Origin: Edolisoma coerulescens
Taxonomy: Eukaryota; Chordata; Aves; Passeriformes; Campephagidae
Reading direction: 5' to 3'
Length of the DNA: 64,000 nt
NCBI GenBank assembly: GCA_013397115.1
Contig: VWZW01006253.1
Coordinates: forward strand, 967,987-1,031,986
Part shown: positions 38,713-50,900 of the stretch, piece by piece
Layout: each line of letters begins with the position of its first letter
Position numbering within the stretch: position 1 is the first letter of the stretch
The notes under the pieces: model-generated
The model's database searches: none
Told to the model about the DNA's origin: nothing
Seen by the model: the letters and a program-made list of their open reading frames with translations, nothing else
Position numbers and translations under genes: made by a program

Positions 38713-38982
38713 TCATAATCTTAAGCCGTGAATGAAAAATTACAGAGAACCCAGCAGTGCATACTGTCGTCTGGGTACATCATCTGTGTTGAAAAGAAAA
38801 ACCTCAAACCAGCACACAGTAGAATGGTCCGTGGTTTTGCCCCAGTCTGCTTGGCAGGTTTAGGGGAAGATTGTTTGGTTCATGCTGAGCGGTGTGCGGA
38901 AGAAACAACAAAATTCTTAAGAGGTTCAATAACAATGCAGTGCTTTTGTTTGCTTGCAAACTTTAGAACATTGAGGTATAAT

Positions 38983-39114
38983 AAGGTACTTGGCAAATTT
39001 TAAAACAACATCTAGACAAAATAAGGCACTTCATAAGCTTTGACCTAGCAAGCTTTAACCCATCCAAAGTAAGGCACTTGAACTTAGCCAACTTTGACCT
39101 ATCCAGAGGCACTT
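38983..39114. repeat. four degenerate repeats, 35-48 bp spacing
   Basis: The word AAGG(T/C)ACTT occurs at 38,983, 39,023 and 39,071, with AGGCACTT at 39,107. CTTTGACCTA(G/T)C occurs at 39,039 and 39,092, and a related CTTTAACCCATCC at 39,053. The order of words is kept between units, so this is a decayed tandem array rather than isolated chance matches. Confidence 0.75.
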
Positions 39115-39157
39115 ACTAAAGCATTGACTGGAATTTTTCAGTCTGGTTTGCAATATA

Positions 39158-39208
39158 TTTCAAGAAGAAGTTAGGAGAAGAAGGAGAGAGAGAAAGAGAA
39201 AGAAAATG
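39158..39208. repeat. purine-rich GA/GAA tract
   Basis: About 50 bases almost entirely A and G on the plus strand, including GGAGAGAGAGAAAGAGAAAG. Such homopurine tracts are common simple repeats in vertebrates. Confidence 0.85.
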
Positions 39209-40164
39209 GATAAGAGTAGAAAGATATTTCCACTCGTGGATTTGGCGACAAGACTTGATTGTTGCAATTTTGATGTCCATTGGGTGATGGTCACAGTCTT
39301 GATCCATCAGGGGTGGGGGAAGCCCATAAAACACAAAGTTCAATGGATTAATATATGCTTTGGCTAGGTGCAAATGCCCTGGTAGCTTCCCTGGGGGTGA
39401 GTTTTGCACTGTCTGAAGCAACACACTGTAGATCTGTTGTGACACCATGGATCATGTGCAGTCCTCAGGTGGAAGGCCCCAGAAATGAGTCTCAGGGTGC
39501 TTTGGGGGTCTTTGGTGGTTTATGGCACCTTCTAGGACATGAAAGCTGCCTTGAGTAGTTGAGCCAGTTATGCCTCTTCAGAAGATATGAACACCTTCAG
39601 GCCTATTTGTGAATGTCCTGGTACTTCTGCAGAGGGAGTTCTCACACCTGAGCCCCTTGTGTAAGGGAGGACATTGGTATGATAAAAAAGCACTGTCCTA
39701 CCTCACGGGATCTGCTTCTTACTGGCCTCTTCCCTTACCTGGCTCAAACCCCAGCTTTCTGCTAAACAAAGGTTGATTTGTTGTTACCATCCTCTGGTGC
39801 TCACCCCCTCTGCACCTGGGCTGTTACCCTGCACATCGTCAGCAAAGCACTCACTGCTTTTGCAAATGGCCAATTGTTTGAGCCATTCACCAGTAACGTT
39901 TCAGTCTCTCACAGTCCCCAGGAAAGGAAGCTCTTCAGTACAATAACAGTTTCAACGCTTCCGTGTATATATACATTTTTCTTTCCACCTACATCTTGGT
40001 AGTTTTGCATACTCAACTTCACAGTTCCATTTCCTCACAGTAGCTAAATTTATCACTATTCTTGAAATTAGTTTTTTTTTAAATTTATGAATCTACAGCT
40101 GCATCATAAAATGGATCCAGGAACACCCTGTCAATTATGGTATCTACTTTAAATCCTGGCCCTG

Positions 40165-40187
40165 GTGGTGGTAGCTGCTACCACCAC
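40165..40187. repeat. 23-nt perfect palindrome with GGT/ACC units
   Basis: Arms GTGGTGGTAGC (40,165-40,175) and GCTACCACCAC (40,177-40,187) flank a single T. A further CTGGTGGTGTG follows and could compete for pairing with the CCACCAC arm. The G+C content stands out sharply from the AT-rich surroundings. Confidence 0.9.
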
Positions 40188-40493
40188 TGCTGGTGGTGTG
40201 AAAAAACCTCTTGCCTTTAATATTTTTGTCTGCTTATTTATCTTATTCATCTGCTTGCTTACTAAACCTATTGGACAGTATATGCAGTCTAGGAAAACTA
40301 TTGTGAACATCTTGCAATTAACATAATCAGTTTATAATGCTACTTAAGAAAACCTAGTTTTATTATAGCAGAAAACTTTGAATTTCTGGTTGTTTGCTGA
40401 GTAGATATGCAGTATTTTGTACTGAAGATATGAGACTACTTTTTGCATGAATGTATTTCTTTGCTTAATATTGGGGATCACAAAGGAGAATAT

Positions 40494-40494
40494 N
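40494..40494. other. assembly gap, single N
   Basis: A lone N lies in a T/G-rich context. I see no sequence repeated on its two sides, unlike the Ns at 41,259 and 41,454. It marks either an ambiguous base or a contig join of unknown size. Confidence 0.85.
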
Positions 40495-40738
40495 TTGTGG
40501 TTTGTGGTTTTGGGGATTTTATTTAGTAGAACCCCTGCCCATATCCTTTCTACATATGCTGTAGAATTTTTGTAAAATCTAGGATTTCTTGAATCCTTTA
40601 TTTGTACCACATCCCTGTGTTGCTATGCATTTTCTCTCTAGCTACACTGGCTAGAGGAATGATGTTCATTCTCAGTTGCCAAAGCTTTTATATATGCCAC
40701 ATGTGCAGTGGTGATACAAATGTGACAAACTGCAGATT

Positions 40739-41258
40739 CATCTGATAAATTGTATTTACATCCACCTTTGACCACCTCACCTGCTTTCTGCCACTAATCT
40801 ATCTCCACTGGGATTTCTTCCACATTCCAAACCTTGGAGCAGCTTCAAACATCTGCTAATTTAAAACTAAAAAAAAGAAGAAGAAAGAAAACAAAACAAA
40901 AAAAGAAAAAGAAATCAACCTGCCAAAGAAAAATTTCCTGCTTTTCTCCTAGCCAATGAAGTACTCTCTGCTTTTAAAAAATACAATGGTATATGTTAAA
41001 AAAAATCCTGGGCAACAGTCAGCTGTACACCCCTGGCAAAATTTAGTACTCTACAAACCTTTGTATTTTGGACACTTTTGGCTTCAATAAGATACACTGT
41101 CTGGGGCTGTCCTAAGATATTCAACTTTAGACCTGGAAGGTTTTATTTATAAAATTCTGTTGGAAGACAGTGAATTTCAGTTCACATATACAAATCTAGC
41201 CTGAATGCCCACTGATGTTAGCAGGAATAGTGTTGGACTGCTGTGAACTTGCAGTTGT
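40739..41258. repeat. 520-bp direct duplication, copy 1
   Basis: This segment is repeated at 41,455-41,974 with a constant offset of 716 and no difference that I can find, including A-rich runs at 40,869-40,913 where real duplicates usually diverge. It ends directly at an N (41,259). The simplest explanation is an unmerged contig overlap. Confidence 0.95.
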
Positions 41259-41454
41259 NCGTTTTTTTCCGATCAGAAGTGGTAGAAAGCTTCACCTAAA
41301 AATACTGTGACGTAAGAACTGAGCACCTGGGAGGAGCCCTAGAATCGTATCTGAACTATTTGACCAGACAAATGGGTCATATTATGACTCATGCTTAGTC
41401 TGAGAGCTGACATTTACCTAGCTTAGTTTGCCAGTTATGGAGGAACTTTTCTTN
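41259..41454. other. 194-bp contig between two single-N gaps
   Basis: Ns at 41,259 and 41,454 bracket 194 bases of ordinary sequence that I do not find elsewhere in the window. With copies of the same 520 bp on both sides, this short contig is probably placed wrongly or belongs in a nearby real gap. Confidence 0.8.
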
Positions 41455-41974
41455 CATCTGATAAATTGTATTTACATCCACCTTTGACCACCTCACCTGC
41501 TTTCTGCCACTAATCTATCTCCACTGGGATTTCTTCCACATTCCAAACCTTGGAGCAGCTTCAAACATCTGCTAATTTAAAACTAAAAAAAAGAAGAAGA
41601 AAGAAAACAAAACAAAAAAAGAAAAAGAAATCAACCTGCCAAAGAAAAATTTCCTGCTTTTCTCCTAGCCAATGAAGTACTCTCTGCTTTTAAAAAATAC
41701 AATGGTATATGTTAAAAAAAATCCTGGGCAACAGTCAGCTGTACACCCCTGGCAAAATTTAGTACTCTACAAACCTTTGTATTTTGGACACTTTTGGCTT
41801 CAATAAGATACACTGTCTGGGGCTGTCCTAAGATATTCAACTTTAGACCTGGAAGGTTTTATTTATAAAATTCTGTTGGAAGACAGTGAATTTCAGTTCA
41901 CATATACAAATCTAGCCTGAATGCCCACTGATGTTAGCAGGAATAGTGTTGGACTGCTGTGAACTTGCAGTTGT
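41455..41974. repeat. 520-bp direct duplication, copy 2
   Basis: Starts immediately after the N at 41,454 and matches 40,739-41,258 base for base as far as I can read. At 41,975 the sequence continues into unique DNA, while copy 1 stops at an N. That pattern fits two contigs whose ends overlap by 520 bp. Confidence 0.95.
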
Positions 41975-44900
41975 GTTGCATATACCTCTGCTGGATGGTC
42001 TCACCTGTGGTGACTTTGTGTTGAAACTATTTGTCTCCATTATAAATATTGCCTGAAGAGCTTATGGCTATTCAGTCTTTGAAAGACTAAAATTTAATTT
42101 TATCTGGACACTGTATTGGCAGTGCTTGTATTTAAGCTCTGTTGGCTCCACATAGTTAATTATAGGCCTGTATTTAAACTTGATATTACACATTTGTTTC
42201 AAAAGTACCCTCTGAAATGAGATGTTAGTTGGCTTTTGAACAACTTTCTCTGCTTAAGTCACAGGCCATTTAGTCTCTGTTAATGGCAGATTGTGATCTT
42301 AAGGGGAACATGAAACAAGTGGCTTCACAAAGCAGTTTGATATTTGCAGCTGCATTTAAAAACAGATTTTATGAACTGCTTGGTTAATGCTACTGAGGAG
42401 AACAGCTAAACACAGGACTTCTAATATGAAAAAATTAGAGCACCAGTAAATATGTGGAATGGTTTGGGATAGCTGCCCGACATCTGTGGTATGAAGAGTT
42501 GGCCAGGAAATAAGCTGCAATGGGCTGTGCTTTACAGTCTACACTATTCTTGGCTCCATTATCTTATTCAACAATAAAAATTAATGTGCAATATAACATT
42601 CGATAGTCACCATTATTGTGAAAATATGATCACATGTGGAAGTATTTCATAACCATTTGCAAACATCTCTTTGCTTTTAAAAATGTACTTACGCACTGCT
42701 TTAAAGTATTTCTTATTGTCTAATAGGGAGTGTATTTCTAAATAATTACCTTCTCAAAACTGTTGAACCCACCTCTTCAAAGAGACACTTGGTAGAGGTC
42801 ACCGTTTTTGTGATGCACCCAAAATGTGCAAAATACCTTGGTGCCCTGTATCAAGCTGTTAAACAGGCGCCTTGCCAACTGAGTACATTCTTTTTAAAAT
42901 TGTTGGAGATACTGGGACATAGAGAAGTAAACAAAAATTAGCCACTTTAATTAATGATAGAAATGCTCAGCTCATATTGGCCAAATAGTCACTAAAGGGA
43001 AAACACATTCTTTCCACAATAAAATGTAGTTATTGTGAAAAAATGCCAGACCAAAAAAATTAAAAGCTGATGTGTTCTAATTGATTTGTGAGAGTACAGT
43101 GAGAAACAGTAGAAATTACTCATCATTGCTGCTAAATACATCTAAAATTCATGATGGAGACTGCCAATAAATACCAGTAGGGTTTTTGAAAGGGGTATTT
43201 AAATTATGCTTTTAAATTAGTTTGCATGTATGGAAATATAAACACTGTTGTGGCAAGAACCGAACTCATCAGTAAGAATTTTGTAAGTAAAATTTTTTCA
43301 TTCTGTTTGTGATGTAGTTGTACAAACCTTCTGTGTTACTTAAAACTTGTTTCAATATAACAAGTTGTGCTTAAGATGAATAGTCTTGCACAGGTGAATG
43401 TGGCAAACACTCTGATTAATAAATCATTTAATATGTCTTCCCTTAGAAAGAAGAGGAGGGGAATATTGAGGGAGGGACTGGAGAAAAGGGAAAAAAACAT
43501 AATTTGAACTAATATGCAGAGGAAGCACAAAATGAGGATCTTTTTTTGTTTTCCTTTCTTTCACTTCTGCTAATATAAGGTCCCATGGGATTTAAATATA
43601 TTTTAAATCTATTTTTGTCAAGGATCAAGTTTTCCTAATGGTAACATGAGGGAGTAATTGGTATGTGTAAGGTATCTTATATTTCATTCTGTGAGTATGA
43701 AAACATGTATTTATCTTTTCAGTATTTGTCAATGTGTTCTGTGTTTCTCTGAAATGGTTCTCTAATCCTTGCTCTGTTTCTTTCATTAAGTAAAAAAACA
43801 TCTGGAAAGCCAGCAAGGAAAAGGTATTCTGAATAATTTTAAATTGTTATGTATGGATGTTAGCATTATATATATATGCATGCATATATGTCTACATATA
43901 GACGTATATTCACATATATAATGTCATCTCAAAGTTAAACATAAATATAGCACGCTGCATCGTATAGAGATGTGGCACTTTATAGCAGTACAAGACTGGA
44001 ATTTTTAAGTGTTTTGTTTCCCTGTTTAATGTAGGTTTTGGAAACAGAACAGAAACTTCTGAGGCAACTTTCTAGAGATCAGTTGCTGGGATGTATTTTT
44101 TTCCTTTTGACTTAATGTGTTTCTGCTGTTCCTGGAAATCAGGGGAAACACTTAGCTGTTTACTTAATCGTGCTTTTAACCAGCAGAAGCAAGGAAATTT
44201 CACATTCTGCACTCTTCTGTCAGCTTTAAAACCACTACTATAGGGTATCGAATTCATGTCTGTGTTTCCATGGCAAATAAAGGTTACCAGTAGTGTAATA
44301 TTAAAAGAAAAACCAATGCCATCAAAACTATTTTGAAAAGAAGCAACTTTAATATTGACATTGCTGCAAATAGATTACCTATTTGCTTTTTCTTTAGTCA
44401 TTATGTGTTGAAGTAATTTCAGTCATTTGATAGAAGCATCCCTAAAATCTTCTGAGCTATCTCCTCCCAGCTAATTTAAGGGAAGTCATCTGTAGGTTAT
44501 TGACCAGTTCATCCATCTTGGTTCACTGTAACGTATTTGAGAATGTTACTCAGTGCATCATCATCGTGAGCATTGCACATCTGGGGCGTGCACGTGGGTA
44601 TCGCAGTGTGATCTGTCTAATTTGGGTCATTTGCCTGTCAGCAGTCTTCCCCACAGGGTTTGCCCTGCGCTCGCTGTGAGAGGGTTGGCACAGTTGTGGT
44701 TTAACCTGTGTGATCAGTGTGTGCACACTCTTAGCAGCCTTCCTAGTTAGATTAAAGAAACTGCAGCTCCGTTCAGCTGCACCTTGATGTTAAATGATAC
44801 AAAAAAATTTAGATTGTGAGAAACGGTATTCTATTCTGGAGTTAGTTGTAGACGTCTGGAGTATTTCTATTGAGTTTTCTGTTTCTTCTGTGAGAAAAGA

Positions 44901-47900
44901 CTTTCTTAACTGAGAGCTACCCTTCCCCCAAACTCCTCAGCCTGGACACGCACCTTCCCCCCAAAAAAGTGGAAAAAAATGGAGTGAAAGTGCAACAGGG
45001 CTAGCATCAAGTAGGAAAAAAGGGAATGAGAATGGAAGGGGAAGAAAACCTGATTTCTTTGAATTGTTTATTCATTTTGACTGCAAATTGATTCAGCCTC
45101 CATTAAAAGGAATGTTAATACGATTAGAATTACATTTTCTGAAATTGCATTCATTTGTCACTCGCTAAATTGCACTTTTCAAATTCTTTCAGTGTCTTTT
45201 GGAACGGAAAATTGTGAAATATTTTGTTAATAAATGCTGATTTAAACTGTTGGGATACAGTCAGTTTTAGAATAGTATTGCCAAAAAAGTTGAGCCCTTC
45301 ATTTAAATTATTATAATGTCTTGTAAAAATAATATACTTTTTGCTGTTTGTTTACTAAGTTGTTGCTATGTTTCTCAAGCAGCAAATGCTGGAGGATCTA
45401 ACTTTTTTTTCTGCTTTGATCTCAAAGTTTAAATGTCATAGTGCTAGGGTTAGAAACACTATGCAAGAGTCTTTACACAAATCCCGTGTTTCATTACATG
45501 GAAACACAATATTCTGATTGTAGATTTTGGAAAAGCTGGGGTTTGCACATATAAATTCAGGGCCATAACTGCGGAGTCCTCCTTTATTAAGTCTGTTAAT
45601 AAATATTTATGTATTTTAATTTCATTCCACAGCACAATGATTACTTTGCCTTGCATTTCAATGGGGGCTCAGGTAAAAAAAAAAAAAAAATCAAAATGAT
45701 TTCTTTTATATAACATCTTGTGGCTTTGGAAGAAGAGACTGGGGATGTTTTGACAATAAAATGTGTGGCATTTCCTGTTGGTTGAAATTTTGGGTTGCTT
45801 ACTAAGGTAATATTTAATGTTATCATTGGCAAGGCAAACTTCTGTAGGAAAATACCAGTGCGAATTTTACTAGTGTGATGGGAGTACAGGCCATAAAAAT
45901 TCTCAGTTTCCCTTTTAAAAACTTAATCCATTTGTCCAACAGGAATGAATACAGAAGGACTAGAGGTTTTGAACTTCCCTCACATCTGGGTATAGCAGTG
46001 TATTTTGACTCCAAGCACAATAAAACAATCGTACTTGCTGGTGGTATATGACATAATGACCCAAATATGTTTTTAAAAAATCATTTATTGCTGTACATAA
46101 ACAGCTAAGTTAGCACAAGGGATGATAAAATAACATTGGTAATTCTTCCTTTAGCTGGGAACCATTGGTGGCCCATTAGGATTCCAGATGTAGCCATGTG
46201 TGCTTTTCCATTTGTTTTCTAATGTCTAGTGCTTGGGCCCTTGGTACCTTGGCTGTGGTTGTCAAGCGTGTTGGCTTTTCAGCTTGAGGTCTTCCTGGAG
46301 AAACACACTGGCCTACCTAATAGCTATAAAGCAGCTTATTGTCTTGGGCCTAGTTTGTTGGGACTAGCTGGAGTGAGGGCAGCTTCCTGTCAAAGGTCAA
46401 ACACCAGCTTGACCGAGTTTTCTATGGTAAACACTTGTAACTGGACCTCAAAATCTAGATGTTAAAATATAAAGACCAAGATGTTTTAAAACATTATTTA
46501 GAAGACAGCAATCTGTGACAATTCATCTCTATTAAGACTACATTGGATTACATTCAGGTATTCTAGTATTATTATGCTGAAAATATTTTCTAATTTCTTT
46601 TGCAGTCATTACGTAAAGTACTTTAAATGGAATAATGAAAGAGGAAAAAATTACTAGAGAAAGTAACAATTATAAACTCTCTTTGCCTGAAAGGTAAAAT
46701 AAAACATTCTTTTTTTTTTTTTAATAAGTTGGGATTCACAGCTGTCTTCAGCTATAGATAATTTTGTGATGTTGATTTAAGAAAAAACAATTACCACATC
46801 AAACTTACAATAGGCAAAGGCATGGTAAGAGCAGAGCTGCTTTTAAATTAAAGTTAGTTGTGTTGGTAGTTGTTTATATAGATCCAGACTGTCAAAATTG
46901 TAAACTTGCTCAGTCCAGTTTTCTGGGACTATTTATGTGAGTAGCTCTGATCTAGAAGTAACTATTTGTCAGTCTACCCCTACCTGGTTTCGGTGAGACT
47001 ATTTGAATGAGCATTATTCAGTGTCATTACAGTCTACAGCGATGTGAATGACTCTGTTGAAATAGAAGTTCAGTGGTCCTGTAAAAACTTACATTGTGAA
47101 AAATGTTGATTTTAAAAATTTTTTCTAAGTTCTTTATTATATATATGTGTCTGAATAGAACTGAGTCCAGAACAAGGCAGCAGGAACATTCCTGAAGTGT
47201 TTGTGAATGTTTGTGCGCCATACCCTTGTTTTCATAGGTGTAAGTATTTTATATAGTCATCTACCAGTATAAAACAAATTGATCTGAATTTTTTTTTTGA
47301 GGTCTAAGAACATCATAGAACTCCAAGGTACTTTCTATCATCTGTACTAATTGTGCTTACCTGGCATTAAGAATATTTTGATTTTCTGAGCTTTAAATCC
47401 AAGGATTTTAAATGCCCACGGGGGAATGTCTGAAATGTGAACAGTTTTATATGTAGACTAGTCTTAAGGTTTCCATTGCAATTAAATCAAACCACCTAGA
47501 TCCATAATAAATGTAGGTGTCTAGTAAGTAGAGGAACACAAAACCAGGACTCATTATTCAAGATGCAAAGCACAAAATCATTACCAAAGATCAGATGGAT
47601 CCATGTTTCTGAGGAAATGCTGGTGGCAACCCATTTATTTCCTGCTTCTGTTATTTTTGAAGCCAAACAGAGGAAATTTTTTGCCGCTGGTGATGAGTAG
47701 TCCAGATGAAGTCACTAGGACTAGTTGTGTGCCTAATGTCTTTTGGAGATCAGTTTGAGAGGGTTTAGACCCAAATTAGCCACAGCCTATACTCTAAAGA
47801 TGAGGCTGTGGGCTAGATGGGATGAGAACCCACCTCTCCTCTGGTAAGCAGCAATGACTGCAGAATTTCTGAGGTCACAGCAAGAAAGTAGTTGCTGGTG

Positions 47901-50900
47901 AGTTTCTAGGACTGTCACATGCAACAGGAACTGTAATTTTTTTGGTGTCTTTTTCCTCTCTTGCTACCAAAGTTATTCTCAGAACAGAAAACAGCCTTTC
48001 TGAATTTTCAAAAAATACCTGAATTAGTACTTAAAAATGAAAATTGAGCTGAAAGTGGATGGGCTGGAGAGGACATGGATGGAGGGAAAAGAGGGTGTAG
48101 AGAAAGAGCAGTGAAGTGGAAAGCCCAAGCAGATGAGACTAACCTCATCTTGTGGCACAGCCATGCTAGTAATAAAGAGCAGTAACCAAGTGTTAAGTTC
48201 TTTTGAGCAGAACTGGCTGAAGTTCCTGCTTTTATAGCTCACCTGTACCTCTAGTTTCTTCCTTGAATGCTATATATTTTCATTAATTAAAATTTTAATG
48301 GTTGTTTAATTCTCTACCATTATACCATGTTTATATTCTAAGTACTATGTCAAAAGAGGATTAGCTTCCAAATGGCAAGACTATCAGAAGTTTATGAAGT
48401 CACTTAGGCAAGTAGGGAATTCAAAGTCTAGTGAGAAGTACCTACTTTGACATGTAATGGTAACAATGATTGTGGGCGTGTCTGACTCTTCATCTGTACC
48501 ATTAGATTCCTATAGGAGAGTGTATAGTGTGCTTTTGTACAGTTTTTACTTTTATCTGCTTGGAGAATACTAAGAATAAGATTGTAATCAATATAGAAAT
48601 CTTCCTAAAGTAATTCTTCTGTCTTTCATAATACTGTGAGCAGTGGTGCACTCTAGCTCATTCCACAGCTGAATCACTGTAATAGTTCCTTTGGTCATTT
48701 TTGCTCTAGCATTATGTTGCTAGACACCTTTAGAACAGAACAATTTCTTTGGCATGTAAAAGACTGGAAATTGGTTAAATCCCAACCCTTTGGCTTTGTA
48801 AATTAGAAGTCATGTACCTATCAGCAGAATGTTATTTGAGAAGCCATTGAGGCTGCTAGGTCAGCAGATGTCTTTGTGGATAATTCCAAACAAGTCCTTG
48901 TCAAGGCAGGCTACTGACATCTGCCTGGTTAATGGCTTCTGCTCTCTCTGTTACATGCATTGTAACATCCAGTGGCCAGTCTACGGATACAAGTGTCACA
49001 TTTTGAACTGCTTCTCATAGGATACAAAGACATTAAATCATTTAGGAAATCCAAGGTTAAGGAAAGCGTTTGTTGTTTTTTTTTTGGCATTTGCACTCTT
49101 CAGCCATCAAAGATAAACACAACAAGCTGGCAGTACTTTGAGGATTCACATCACCCCTGACCTGTTCTGGGCTTAGTTGGAGCCAGCTGCTGTACAGCTG
49201 GGCAGTGCTTGCAATATGTGTAAGGACACTTGCATACTGTCGCTGCCGATAGCCACATACTGAGATACTGACAGCAGTGTTAAGATTTTTAGTAAATTAG
49301 CCTAAGATTATACCCCTTTTTGAATTGTTTTCTGTAGATGTCAGAGATTCAGAACAAGACTTTCTAAGTGACTGGTGAGGAGTTTTAAAGAGCTCACCTC
49401 TACTCTGGATAGTATTACAAAAATAATCTTTGGAAACATTGTGGTGCTGGACACTGTTCCAGATGTGTTGTGAAGAGGGGGAACTCCATAGTGTGAATAG
49501 AAAAATGGCAGAGGAATCAAAAGGTTTGATTCTGTTCATTTTTATAAATTTTCTTCAATTTTTTTCTGTCTGTCTTTAGTATAGTACAAGAAGGAAGTTG
49601 GTTTGCAGTGCATACAAAATATTAACCAATAGAAGTCATATATTGCTGGATCTTGTAGTCACTGTTGAAGAATTTGTCATTTGAAATTTCAAAGTACATA
49701 TTGTAAGACTAATTGCATTCTGACTGCAGGGGCATTTTGGTGGTGGATGAGCTCATCTTTAAGTTTGTGTGTTAGTATGTGAAAGCATAATTTAATTAAG
49801 AGGAAAACATCATTGATCTTGAAATGAAAAACACCATGCCAACAGAACAAAATAAAATGTCAGCTGAGTATTGTGAGGGATTAAAATAACTGTTCCTGTA
49901 TCTCTGATGTGTTTTCTCTGTTCAGCATTTGAGTATTTTAGAGACAGAGGAAACAGAAGCATTCTATGGAACTAGGTAATGACTCCTGCATGAAATGGGG
50001 AAATAGGAATTAGTTTTCTGGAGGAATAATATGTAATGCAGATTTTAAAGAACTGAAATTTTACTTTATTACATGTTTTGAGGAGAAACGATAGCTTAAG
50101 CATTTTTAAATGTTTTGGGGTTTGGTAAGGAGGTTCTTGTTACATAAGTCGTGTAAGCCAGAGTTAAAAGATGAAGGACCTAGCCATTGTCTGTCAATGA
50201 GCAGTCTGCATTGGATTCTCTACCCTGTGATAGGCATTGCAGAGAAATGGTCAATTTTGCCATGTTTCAAAGAGGTAGTTAATTTGATATTATACCGGTC
50301 CTTATAGTTACGTTACAGAACTGTCTCAGTGTATATTCAAGACTGTATTCCCTAGGAAGATACTGAATTAGTATAGTGGAATTTTGTATTGTATATTATA
50401 ATGTAGAATGATCATGTTGAAGACTTTTCTGTGTTCCTGTATGGAGATCAGATCCAAAACTGGCTAGATTTCTTCTCAGGAAGTGAAACACCCTGGATTG
50501 ATGCCCTCCATACCAGAACATAGCACACACACTGTGCTTTTAGGTCAGTCTGTAATTTTAAACAATAAAGTCATGGTTTATCTTTTAAAGACTATTTCTG
50601 ATGCTGTGCATTTTGCTCTTTCTGCACAATGATGCGGTTCAGCACTACTGCTGAAAGGCAGCCTCAAACTGAAGCTAGCCTGTACCTGCTTCTGTCAGGT
50701 AGAAGATTTTGAACTAGTTCTGGATTGAGAAAAGATTTAACTAATAAAACTTGAACCAGATTTCTAAGGTTTCCCATTAAAAAAAAAGGTGACTGAGGCT
50801 GAGCACTACAAAAACCTACTTTTTAACTGTTTAATAAGCACCCACGGATAAGTTTTCCAAGATCCTTGTCTTGTGTATCACAAGATACTTGTCTTTATGC

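Larger units (their letters stand above)
38713..40020. other. repeat-like mosaic, possible decayed LTR
   Basis: This stretch begins exactly where CR1 homology stops and is richer in G and C than most of the window. It contains spaced repeats of the word AAGGCACTT (38,983-39,114), a GA-rich tract (39,158-39,208) and Pro/Cys-rich chance frames. The repeat pattern reminds me of avian endogenous-retrovirus LTRs, but I can identify neither TG...CA ends, a target-site duplication, a primer-binding site nor viral protein remnants. It is only a possible solo LTR. Confidence 0.35.
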
